The notes under the pieces: generated by a model
What the model saw: only the letters and a program-made list of their open reading frames with translations
Told to the model about the DNA's origin: nothing
Database searches by the model: none
From: Beroe forskalii
Lineage: Eukaryota > Ctenophora > Nuda > Beroida > Beroidae
Direction: 5' to 3'
Assembly (NCBI GenBank): GCA_011033025.1
Contig: WFMF01000125.1
Location: 1-64,000 of the forward strand
DNA length: 64,000 nt
Shown: one piece after another, positions 1-12,300 of the stretch
Position numbering within the stretch: position 1 is the first letter of the stretch
How the letters are laid out: every line of letters starts with the position of its first letter
Position numbers and translations under genes: made by a program

Positions 1-3000
1 AACATTGCTGATATCTCTGCCAAGGTAAGGGTTGCAATCCCTAATCAGATCAACATTGCTGATATCTCTGTCATGGTAAGGGTTGCAATCCCAAACAGAT
101 CAACATTGCTGATATCTCTGTCAAGGTAAGGGTTGCAATACCTAATCAGATCAACATTGCTGATATCTCTGCCAAGGTAAGGGTTGCAATCCCTAATCAG
201 ATCAACATTGCTGATATCTCTGTCAAGGTAAGGGTTGCAATCCCTGATCAGATCAACATTGCTGATATCTCTGCCAAGGTAAGGGTTGCAACCTAATCAG
301 ATCAACATTGCTGATATCTCTGCCAAGGTAAGGGTTGCAATCCCTAATCGTTCAACATTGCTGATATCTCTGCCAAGGTAAGGGTTGCAATCCTAATCAG
401 ATCAACATTGCTGATATCTCGCTATCAAGGTAGGGTTGCAAATCCAAACAGATCAACATTGCTGATATCTCTGTCAAGGTAAGGGTTGCAATCCCTAATC
501 AGATCAACATTGCTGATATCTCTGTCAAGGTAAGGGTTGCAATCCCTAATCAGATCAACATTGCTGATATCTCTGCCAAGGTTAGGGTTGCAAATCCAAA
601 CAGATCAACATTGCTGATATCTCTGTCAAGGTAAGGGTTGCAATCCCTTATCAGATCAACATTGCTGATATCTCTGCCAAGGTAAGGGTTGCAATCCCTA
701 ATCATATCAACATTGCTGATATATCTGCCAAGGTAAGGGTTGCAATCCCTAATCAGTTCAACATTGCTGATATCTCTGTCAAGGTAAGGGTTGCAATCTC
801 AATCAGATCAACATTACTGATATCTCTGCCAAGGTAAGGGTTGCAATCCCTAATCAGATCAACATTGCTGATATCTCTGTCAAGGTAAGGGTTGCAATCC
901 CTAATCAGATCAACATTGCTGATATCTCGCCAAGGTTAGGTTGCAAATCCAAACAGGAACATTGCTGATATCTCTGCCAAGGTAAGGGTTGCAATCCCTA
1001 ATCAGATCAACATTGCTGATATTCTCTGCCAAGGTAAGGGTTGCAATCCCTAATCATATCAACATTGCTGATATATCTGCCAAGGTAAGGGTTGCAATCC
1101 CTAATAACATTGCTGCTGATATCTCTGTCAAGGTAAGGGTTGCAATCCCTAATCAGATTCCAACATTGCTGATATCTCTGTCAAGGTAGGTTGCAAATCC
1201 CTAATCAGATCAACATTGCTTTGATATCTCTGCCAAGGTAAGGGTTGCAATCCCTAATCAGATCAACATTGCTGATATCTCTGCCAAGGTAAGGGTTGCA
1301 ATCCCTAATCAGACCAACATTGCTGATATCTCTGCCAAGGTAAGGGTTGTCCCTAATCAGATCAACATTGCTGATATCTCTGTCAAGGTAAGGGTTGCAA
1401 TCCCTAATCAGATCAACATTGCTGATATCTCTGTGCCAAGGTAAGGGTTGCAATCCCTAATCAGATCAACATTGCTGATATCTCTGCCAAGGTAAGGGTT
1501 GCAATCCTAATCAGATCATTGCTGATATCTCTGTCAAGGTAAGGGTTGCAATCCCTAATCAGATCATTGCTGATATCTCTAAGGTAAGGGTTGCAAACCC
1601 CAATCAGATCAACATTGCTGATATCTCTGCCAAGGTAAGGGTTGCAATCCTAATCAGATCAATGCATTGCTGATATCTCTCTGCCAAGGTAAGGGTTGCA
1701 ATCCCTAATCAGATCAACATTGCTGATATCTCTGCCAAGGTAAGGGTTGCAATCCCTAATCAGATCAACATTGCTGATATCTCTGCCAAGGTAAGGGTTG
1801 CAATCCCTAATCAGATCAACATTGCTGATATCTCTGCCGGTAAGGGTTGCAATCCCTAATCAGATCAACATTGCTGATAGAATAAGGGTTGCAATCCCAG
1901 ATCAGCATTGCTGTATCTCAGGTTGCAATCCCTGAGGTAAGGGTTGCAATCCCTAATCAGATCAACATTGCTGATATTTTCTGCCAAGGTAAGGGTTGAA
2001 TCCTAATCAGATCAACATTGCTGTCTGCCAAGGTAAGGGTTGCAATCCTAATCAGATCAACATTGCTGATATCTCTGCCAAGGTAAGGGTTGCAATCCCT
2101 AATCAGATCAACATTGCTGATATCTCTGCCAAGGTAAGGGTTGATCCTAATCAGATCAACATTGCTGATATTTCTGCCAAGGTAAGGGTTGCAATCCCTA
2201 ATCAGATCAACATTGCTGATATCTCTGCCAAGGTAAGGGTTGCAATCCCTAATCAGATCAACATTGCTGATATCTCTGCCAAGGTAAGGGGTTGCAATCC
2301 TAATCAGATCAACATTGCTGATATCTCTGCCAAGGTAAGGGTTGCAATCCCTAATCAGATCAACATTGCTGATATCTCTGTAAGGGTTGCAAGGTAAGAG
2401 GTTGCAATCCCTAATCAATCCTAATCAGTTCAACATTGCTGATATCTCTGTCAAGATAAGGGTTGCAGTCCCTAATCAGATCAACATTGCTGATATCTCT
2501 GTCAAGGTAAGGGTTGTCCTAATCAGATCAACATTGCTGAATCGATATCTCTGCCAAGGTAAGGGTTGCAATCACCTAATCAGGGATTAATCAGATCAAC
2601 ATTGCTGATATCTCTGCCAAGGTAAGGGTTGCAATTTAATCAGATCCCTTGCTAATCAGATCAATCAGATCAACATTGCTGATATCTCTGTCAAGATAAG
2701 GGTTGCCTCCCTAATCAGATCAACATTGCTGATATTTCTGCCAAGTTAAGGGTTGCAATCCCTAATCAGTTCAACATTGCTGATATCTCTGTCAAGATAA
2801 GGGTTGCAGTCCCTAATCAGATCAACATTGCTGATATCTCTGTCAAGGTAAGGGTTGCCACCCTAATCAGATCAACATTGCTGATATCTCTGCCAAGGTA
2901 AGGGTTGCAATCCCTAATCAGATCAACATTGCTGATATCTCTGCCAAGGTAAGGGTTGCAATCCCTAATCAGATCAACATTGCTGATATCTCTGCCAAGG

Positions 3001-3850
3001 TAAGGGTTGCAATCCCTAATCAGATCAACATTGCTGATATCTCTGCCAAGGTAAGGGTTGCAATCCCTAATCAGATCAACATTGCTGATATCTCTGCCAA
3101 GGTAAGGGTTGCAATCCCTAATCAGATCAACATTGCTGATATCTCTGTCAAGGTAAGGGTTGCAATCCCTAATCAGATCAACATTGCTGATATCTCTGCC
3201 AAGGTAAGGGTTGCAATCCCTAATCAGATCAACATTGCTGATATCTCTGCCAAGGTTAGGGTTGCAAATCCAAACAGATCAACATTGCTGATATCTCTGT
3301 CAAGGTAAGGGTTGCAATCCCTAATCAGATCAACATTGCTGATATCTCTGCCAAGGTAAGGGTTGCAATCCCTAATCAGATCAACATTGCTGATATCTCT
3401 GTCAAGGTAAGGGTTGCAATCCCTAATCAGATCAACATTGCTGATATCTCTGCCAAGGTAAGGGTTGCAATCCCTAATCAGATCAACATTGCTGATATCT
3501 CTGCCAAGGTAGGGTTGCAATCCCTAATCAGATCAACATTGCTGATATCTCTGTCAAGGTAAGGGTTGCAATCCCTAATCAGATCAACATTGCTGATATC
3601 TCTGCCAAGGTAAGGGTTGCAATCCCTAATCAGATCAACATTGCTGATATCTCTGCCAAGGTAAGGGTTGCAATCCCTAATCAGTTCAACATTGCTGATA
3701 TCTCTGCCAAGGTAAGGGCTGCAATCCCTAATCAGATCAACATTGCTGATATTTCTGCCAAGGTAAGGGTTGCAATCCCTAATCAGATCAACATTGCTGA
3801 TATCTCTGCCAAGGTAAGGGTTGCAATCCCTAATCAGATCATCATTGCTG
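1..3850 (+). repeat. 51-bp minisatellite carrying a consensus 5' splice site, part 1
   Basis: About 75 copies. Unit landmarks are aacattgctgatatctctgc, then CAAG|GTAAGGG, then ttgcaatccctaatcagatc. Variants (gtcaag, tttctgcc) and 1-30 bp indels are common. The period is divisible by three, so open frames run through it on both strands. These are by-products, not genes. Confidence 0.95.
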
Positions 3851-4668
3851 CAGGCATGGATCCACGGGGGCGTGCGGGGGGCGTGCTCATGGCGTGCAAT
3901 TCAAAAATTTTAAATAGAAATTGACTGTAGAATTGAAAATGAAGTCCAAAAAAGGACTGAAAAATTTATAAAATTGATTAATTTTTATAAACACAAGTTT
4001 ATAAATTCCATGAATATTCTTATTTGTCAGGTATCAATAGCAATCCTCAGATATCGATGGCCTTCCACTCAATTCGGGCCTGAAGGATGCTTCAATGATC
4101 GATACCACTGAGAACATCAGATACTGCAGTAATTGTCTTCACATGAAATAAATCAATGTTATATTGTTATGGAGGCAATATATAAGAGTGTAAATTGAAT
4201 GGGGAAACGCTATTGTTGTCATTTCTTTCTTCTTTTCTTCCAAAATTCAGCTGCAAATTGCTGACCCCTGCTGCTCTTTTGATTTATGATATATTCATTG
4301 AAATTGTGTATGACATTATCGATGGAGCTGTTGAGATGAAAACAATGCAGAAAACCTATTGAATATTTACTCCAGACCTCTGGCTTGTGGGGGCTGCGAA
4401 CCCCTAATCTGTTCTTTCTCTTGATTTTAATATATTTAGTGAAACTATGTACGACAAAAACGATGGAGCTTTTGAGATAAAAGTTGCAAAAAACTCTATT
4501 GAGGGACATTTCTTTAAGCTCCAGACCTCACAAGCTGGGGGCTGCCGCCCCAACCCCGCTAATATATAATTTAACATATTATATTCAAAAAACATCCTGT
4601 TGTTTATTTGCAAATGAGTTAACTTAAATTTGCACGCCCCCAAAAATTCTTGGCTGGATCCATGCCTG
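3851..4668. mobile_element. 818-bp hAT-like non-autonomous element inside the 51-bp array
   Basis: Ends CAGGCATGGATCCA and TGGATCCATGCCTG are perfect 14-bp inverted repeats. An 8-bp target duplication CATTGCTG (3843-3850 and 4669-4676) comes from the array unit itself. CAG ends and an 8-bp duplication fit hAT. There is no transposase; the short open frames inside are not convincing. Subterminal cgggggcgtgc and gcacgcccccaa are also inverted. Confidence 0.9.
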
Positions 4669-5331
4669 CATTGCTGATATCTCTGCCAAAGTAAGGGTTG
4701 CAATACCTAATCAGTTGAACATTGCTGATATCTCTGCCAAGGTAAGGGTTGCAATCCCTAATCAGACCAACATTGCTGATATCTCTGCCAAGGTAAGGGT
4801 TGCAATACCTCATCAGATCAACATTGCTGATATCTCTGCCAAGGTAAGGGTTGCAATCCCTAATCAGACCAACATTGCTGATATTTCTGTCAAGGTAAGG
4901 GTTGCAATCCCTAATCAGATCAACATTGCTGATATATCTGCCAAGGTAAGGGTTGCAATCCCTAATCAGATCAACATTGCTGATATCTCTGCCAAGGTAA
5001 GGGTTGCAATCCCTAATCAGATCAACATTGCTGATATCTCTGCCAAGGTAAGGGTTGCAATCCCTAATCAGATCAACATTGCTGATATTTCTGCCAAGGT
5101 AAGGGTTGCAATCCCTAATTAGATCAACATTGCTGATATCTCTGCCAAGGTCAGGTTGGAAACCCTAATCAGATCAACATTGCTGATATCTCTGCCAAGG
5201 TAAGGGTTGCAATCCCTAATCAGATCAACATTGCTGATATCTCTGCCAAGGTAAGGGTTGCAATCCCTAATCAGATCAACATTGCTGATATCTCTGCCAA
5301 GGTAAGGGTTGCAATCCCTAATCAGATCAAC
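4669..5331 (+). repeat. 51-bp minisatellite, part 2
   Basis: Thirteen more copies of the same unit after the hAT-like insertion, more regular than part 1. Confidence 0.95.
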
Positions 5332-6125
5332 GATTAAGAACAAAAAGTTTCAGTGCTACTGTCAATAACATTTGACTGAGTACTTTTTAAGTTTTTAATA
5401 TTGAAATGTTTAGTTTCCATCATCTCTTGTGAGGGGCCTTGTCGTATGGAACAGCACATATAGGAAGCGCACATCACCTACCTACCTTGCCTTACTTTCC
5501 ATGTCCATAATCTTCTGACTACTAGGAATGATTAATTTCTCAAACTTGAGTGATAAATTTGCATCTCCTGTCACATCTACCACTTCTAGTTCTACAATAC
5601 TGCACAAATTTAATAAGCAACACAAGGAATCGCAATTTAGCAATCATCGTCCTGTCAAGTCGCCCTGCTTCATGTCTAATATTGCAATCCTTTGACGCCT
5701 GCTGCCTCCAACAGCACTGATACACTCATACATACACACTTACACCAAACATGTAATGAATTGTGTGAATCAAATCATTATTACTAGTGGTCACTGGGCT
5801 TTGACATGTTGCATGGTCCAACAGTGAGTAGAGTTCTCTGGTAAATTCTACGTCATGTCACCCTTATTTCGGTTATAAATAGAAATAATGATCATTCTAA
5901 AGTTCAACATGTACAGGGTGTTTCAACTTTCAAGACGCGTGTCAAAATTTTCAAGGGCTCTCAAAATCTAACAAATAAGATAAGACAAGCTGTATAAACC
6001 TATTAAACAAACAGAAAAGCTGATAAGGTTAAGGGATAACATTTTCACTTGCTTCAAATAGCACTACAACGAAACCAAGACAAGTTCTCACACGTCAAAG
6101 TAATGTGATATCTGATTATCTTCAG
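5332..6125 (+). other. MED12 intron sequence without recognised genes
   Basis: AT-rich single-copy sequence ending in the acceptor of the 6126 exon. I see no further exon or repeat. Confidence 0.5.
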
Positions 6126-6307
6126 ATATCTGACGACGAGGCAGCTGGGCAGAGCTTCGTCTCCACAGTGATCGTGTTGGTTTGCTCGGGGGAGTACAGC
6201 AAACACTCCCTACCAGCCCTGGTGACGGTCTGTGCAGAGCTCTCCACTCAACACAGCTACTTGGAGGGCCTCTGGATCTCTGCCATCAACAGCCCTGCCC
6301 AGTGCGG
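6126..6307 (+). CDS. MED12: MED12 candidate exon (first visible)
   Basis: A pyrimidine-containing acceptor (gattatcttcag) precedes an open frame ISDDEAAGQSFVSTVIVL continuing to VTVCAELSTQHSYLEGLWIS. The 'CAEL...LEGLW' part resembles the CAEL-x-SSEWLGVL stretch that follows the LCEWAV domain in animal MED12. The exon ends TGCGG before GTTAGT, and the 24-bp minisatellite begins at that first intron base. The phase at the end (2) does not fit a simple join to the 7714 exon, so either the donor choice or one base is wrong. The similarity is weaker than for later exons. Confidence 0.55.
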
Positions 6308-9300
6308 GTTAGTGGAAATGTGGGAGTGTAGGTTAGTGGGAATGTGGGAGTGTAGGTTAGTGGGAATGTGGGAGTGTAGGTTAGTGGGAATGTGGGAGTG
6401 TAGGTTAGTGGGAATGTGGGAGTGTAGGTTAGTGGGAATGTGGGAGTGTAGGTTAGTGGGAATGTGGGAGTGTAGGTTAGTGGGAATGTGGGAGTGTAGG
6501 TTAGTGGGAATGTGGGGTGTGGGTAGGGAGTGTGGGAATGGGAGTGTGGGAGTGTAGGTTAGTGGGAATGTGGGAGTGTAGGTTAGTGGGAATGTGGGAG
6601 TGTAGGTTAGTGGGAATGTGGGAGTGTAGGTTAGTGGGAATGTGGGAGTGTGTTAGTTGGTGGGAATGTGGGGTGTGGGTTAGTGGGAATGTGGGAGTGT
6701 AGGTTAGTGGGAATGTGGGAGTGTGGGTTGTGGGAATGTGGGAGTGTAGGTTGGTGGGAATGTGGGAGTGTAGGTTAGTGGGAATGTGGGAGTGTGGGGT
6801 TGGTGGGAATGTGGGGTGGGAATTGGGGTGTGGTTGGTGGGAATGTGGGAGTGTAGGTTAGTGGGAATGTGGGAGTGTAGGTTAGTGGGAATGTGGGAGT
6901 GTGGGTTAGTGTGGGAATGTGAATGTGGGAGGTGGGTTAGTGGGAATGTGGGGTGTAGGTTAGTGGGAATGTGGGGTGTGGGTTGGTGGGAATGTGGGGT
7001 GTAGGTTAGTGGGTGGGAATGTGGGAGTGTGGGTTGAGTGGGGAATGTGGGAGTGAATGTGGGGTGGGATGTGGGAGTGTAGGTTAGTGGGAATGTGGGA
7101 GTGTAGGTTAGTGGGAATGTGGGAGTGTAGGTTAGTGGGAATGTGGGAGTGTAGGTTAGTGGGAGTGTAGGTTAGTGGGAATGTGGGAGTGTAGGTTAGT
7201 GGGAATGTGGGAGTGTAGGTTAGTGGGAATGTGGGAGTGTAGGTTTGGAAATGTGGGGGAATGTGGGAGTGTAGGTTAGTGGGAAAGTGTAGGTTAGTGG
7301 GAATGTGGGAGTGTAGGTTAGTGGGAAATGTGGGGAGTGTAGGTTAGTGGGAATGTGGGAAGGTTAGTGGGGAATGTGGGGTAGGTTAGTGGGAATGTGG
7401 GAGTGTAGGTTAGTGGGAATGTAGGTTAGTGGGAATGTGGGAGTGTAGGTTAGTGGGAATGTGGGAGTGTAGGTTAGTGGGAATGTGGGAGTGTAGGTTA
7501 GTGGGAATGTGGGAGTGTAGGTTAGTGGGAATGTGGGAGTGTAGGTTAGTGGGAATGTGGGAGTGTAGGTTAGTGGGAGTGTGGGAGTGTAGGTTAGTGG
7601 GGATGACAGTCCCTCCTGAACCTCTGGAGCTCCTCAACTGGTGAACTACTCTCTCTGCCCGGTAGTAAGTTGCAGGGTTAATAGCGTGTTGCAGGGTTAA
7701 TAGTGTGTTGCAGGGCTGCGACTTCCTGGTCAAGGAGCTGCTGACATCAGGTGGTTTCTGGCGCTGTGTAACACCCATCAAGCAGCGGGTTAATACCTAA
7801 TGTGCTGTTTAAACGTCTAGTTAAGCAACTTACCAGCATTCTGATACCTCCCAATACTCTCAGAATCTGCTTTAATTTGTCTGCTTCCCCAAGCAGTGAA
7901 GCGTTAAGGAATAATAGCTGTAAGTGTTATACGTGATTCTTAAACATGTGGGCACGTCAACCAACCAGGGCAACAGTAAATGCGCCTCTAAAAGATGGTA
8001 TTTATTGCTCACCACTAGTGTAAAACAGTGAGGTCAATGGTCTCAGAGATGACACACGGTTTTTAAAGTGAGGAAGTGGGCACTGACCACATTGCCTTGT
8101 AAAGCAAGTGGACATGATGCCCTGTGAATGAAGTGGACGCATGAAATCAAGGTGAAACACCCTCCAGTCTGACATGTTCCAAGGTATGTTCTGAGACAGT
8201 CTACACGAGTCCACAACGCTTTCTTTAATTTAGCGCGAAGCTTCACAGCATTCTCAAGCTTCAGAGAAATAGGGGCTTTTCCGGCAGGAAACGATAGTTG
8301 AATATGTCTTTTGTAAAATGTGGGTACCGCCAAGAAAATTTACCATCCCCCTGTCAAAGTGAAATTGGAAATCCAATGTAAATTGAAATTATGTCTGCTT
8401 GCGCCTTGCAAAAGTTTTGTCGCCTGTCGGAGCTTGGTTTCTCAAAATGGACGCAAAATATTAAGTTAAATGAGGTAAAATCATTACTGCTTTCACGAGT
8501 TCCTGATAATTAATTGATGATAGATGGTTTAGTTCGCCCTTCTTGAAATCCAGATTCCAGAGCCCCCTGTACATTTCTTCTGACCCAATCACTAACCAGG
8601 CACTGCACATAAGGTAGCGTATGTCTGCAATTGCTGCCAGTTGCCCACCAGACAAGTTAACTTGGAATTCTGAAATCTCCCTTAACTACAGAATTAGGTA
8701 TAACCACAATTTACTGAAGCTGATTTTTGCAGCTTTTACATAATGGGTTCATCTCTGCGAATTCTCAGGCACTTTAAATGCTTAAAATGGACTAAGTAAC
8801 CACATAATATCCATCTAAAGTTTCTTAAACAGTCAATTTAAAATTCAACATTTATAATACGAAAACATTTTACAATAAAATGTTACAAATTAAAACTAAA
8901 TGTCTCTTCCAGTAACAATTCTGTATACTCATTTCTCGGATCGGGTCGTTGAATAAGAGTCGCATGATTACAATTTATGGCATTAAAGAACCACCTCGTT
9001 TAGATTATGCACTTGTACATGAGAATAAATAAAGTACTCATTAGTTTTAACAATTCTGTGTATACTGTATAGATAGTCGTGATCTCCTACTAGAATATCT
9101 ATCTGTATATAGATAGTCGTGATCTCCGACTAGCAGTCCCTCCCAGAATGTCCAGGTCGTGTATGCTGCCCCTGGGGACGCCCTCTCTGCTCCAAGAGGC
9201 GCAGGTTGCTGTGGAGACTGGACTCCTGCACTTTCTGAGAGTGTTGCCGCGGTGCTGTCTTTTGCCGCGCATCTTGTGCGGGGTCGAGTTCTCTATCACG

Positions 9301-12300
9301 AACTCTCGGGCGCTGGGCATGCGCCACAGGTAGAGGAGGGGGTTGAGGGCGGCGTTCAGAGCCACGCTCAGCACCGCCACGAAGTTGTCGTAGTAGAGCG
9401 TGTAGCCGGGCTGGTAGTCGAAGGAGTGGAAGTCGAAGCGGTAGTCGGTGTGGTAGTCGATAGTGTGGAGTATCTCCGTGACGACTAGCGGCACGTTGAA
9501 GGCGCTGTACACCACTGCGAACAGGATGATGGTCAGTGTGGCCCTGTTCCGGGACCTCCTCAGCTCGGTCTGTCCGGAGCCCTTGCGGAGGTAGAGTTGC
9601 CGCTTCTTGAGGGTAACTCTGATGGAGACGAGGCTGGAGAAGAAGACGAGGAACATGGGAAGGATGAATGAAACCACCCGCACCACGTCCATGTAGAGGA
9701 TGGTCCCCGGGTCCCCCGCCACACTGAAGAGGATGCCGCACCGCGCGAGGCCGGGGTAGAACTGCGCGCGCGCCCCCTGCTCCACTTGGAAGCCGACAGT
9801 CTGGCACACCTGGAACACACTGTACATGAGGATGATGGCCAGGGAGGGCAGGATGCGCTGCTTGCTGAACGGTTTGAGCAGGTAGTAGGTCCGTGAGCAG
9901 CTCAAAACCACCACTAGGAAGATGCTGAGTCTGCTGGCTGCGTGCCAAACATAGGTCCACACCAGACAGATGGACTCGTTACCGAACAGAATGCCTGCGG
10001 AGGGTGGGGAGTTAGAATGGGCGTGAATTTAGTATTAGATCGCTATTCAGTTTCAAGGAATGCTGCCTAGACCCCCCTCAACCCCCTCAAAGGAGTTGCA
10101 GACAGACACCCCCCCCCCGGATTAAAGATGGTGCATCCCCCCCCGGATTTAAGGAGGTACACCCCTACCCCACCCGCTCCCACCCCGGATTAAAGGGGGT
10201 ACACCACCCCCCCCGGATTTAAGGAGGTACACCCCTACCCCTCCCACCCCGGATTAAAGAGGATACACCCCCCCCCCCCCAGACCCCCCCCCCCCCCCCG
10301 GATTTAAGGAGGTGCAGGGTTACCTGGTGCTCTGTCGGAGAGTAGGGATATGGCCACAGCCAGAGCAGCCACGCTGATGACAGCATCCACAGTGGTGATG
10401 ATGGAGTAGAGGGTGTTAGGCAGGTCCTTTCCTGCGGGTCACGAAGTAGCAGAAGCTGGTGAGGTTCCCCACCACCCCCAGCAGGAAGCACACGCAATAG
10501 GCCGCCCCGAACAAGGTGTCCAGGTCCGGGTCGAATGGGGAGGTGGGGAGGGTGGAGGAGAAGGAGGAGGAGTTGGCGCTCAATCGGGGCGTGGTGTTGC
10601 TGGGTTCTGTCATGCTGTGAGGAGTGAGGAGTTAGCCGTTAGTGAGGAGATAGTGAGGGGTTAGCCGTTAGTGAGGAATGAGGGTCTAGGGTCCGTGACG
10701 GGTTTGAGAACGTTATGGGCGCCAGTCAGGATCTGCACAGAATTTTGTGCTGATCATTATGCTTTTTTCCCCGAGTTCCAAATCCGATGTTTAAGCCTTT
10801 CAAATCGCACTTAAAGATTGCTTAAAAATGGTCACGTGATAGGCAACTCCCTGGCTTAATATTGAATTAAGGGTATCAATATATATTGGATAATTGCGTT
10901 ACTCGCCATTTTGGCAACCATCACCACAACACCCAATCAGACGCTGAACGCGGAAGTCAATTGGGAAGAGGAACGCGCCATGTCTCATGATTGAGTTATC
11001 GGCTGTCTAACTGTGAGCACAGCGTTTGCTAACAATAACAATTATCGGAAAGGGGAGATAATCGCTCTATAATAATAGGCGGTTGTCTATGACATCATTA
11101 TCATGGTTGAAAATGGCATGTATACGATATTAAGCCGCCGATTGTCCTTCTCGGACTAACGGATCGTATCCGTGTTTGTGTGTGGGTCAATGTATTATGT
11201 GTAACATATCCACATTGTGTGTAACACCACATAATATCATCACGATCACATTGCTCCAGCATCAAGCTATGAGATCAGAGATACGACGTGATCAGCGCAT
11301 ACGGAATTTTACCGTATACTAGAAAAACTTCAGGGCTCAGGAAATTGAAAAACATCGTCATAGCATTAAATCTCAAGCCTTACCCATATTAGGTATGTAA
11401 TATTGGTAAGAATCTTAAAGGTTTGTATAAATTTCCGTATCACCACCAATGTGAATATCATCTTTATAGTAGAGTAGTAGGTACAGTAGGTTAAGGTAGG
11501 TACCTTATACCTACCTAATAGTTATACGTCTGATTTTTTTCAAAATGATGCGTGAATCCATTATAAAGTCATTGTTAAAACCGTATTATATACATTTATT
11601 AGAGTACCTATTAGGTATTGCGCCATTTTGAGATTGTGGAAGGAATCTTAATCTGAAGCTGATCAATACGCAATATCTGTGTCGTCAAGAAATTTAGCCC
11701 CTAATAATATGGCTTACTGTCTTAATGAGGCCGACAACCAGCATCCTATCTAGTGTAATTCGAACTCTTGGCCTATTTTGTCAGACTAATCTAAATTATT
11801 AATAGGTCATGTATTGCCTTAGTTCTCTCATTTCAGTAATGGACAATTACGATCCTCTCATTAAGGAATAGTCATAGAATATGAGCCTTATTAATCAGAA
11901 TCATTTCCTCACATGCAGACAGAAGCGTAGATATGAGAGCTGATCTGGAACCAGTGATGAAGACACCCAATACCTAACAATCGTCGAATTCGAAACGTCA
12001 CTATATTTGAAGGGCCTATAAAATGAATGAACAGAGAAAGGTGATAATCATTTATCTATACTTATCTTCATTTCTGCCAATGTCATCTGTTGGTCTACAA
12101 GGAGTTGTTGATTTAGATTTGTCATTTTCGTTGCCTTCGCATGTCCCAGTGCACAGAGACATTCTGCAGTACTGCTTGCGACGGAGAACAGAGCTGGTTG
12201 AGTCTGGAAAGGAGCCCAACAACATTTCTACAAGTTCCCTGCTGTCCTATGTAGTTAACGAGCTCCATGACTTCTACCAGCCACATGTTGTCAAGCTCAA

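Noticed and set aside
1-5331. Repeat protein INIADISAKVRVAIPNQ
   Set aside because: The 51-bp period gives open frames on both strands, but indels break them often and the unit carries a splice donor. A coding role is unlikely.
9130-9960. 276-codon minus-strand frame beginning MDLCLARSQQTQHL and plus-strand frames over the GPCR
   Set aside because: Shadows caused by high GC; only one frame shows seven-transmembrane character.
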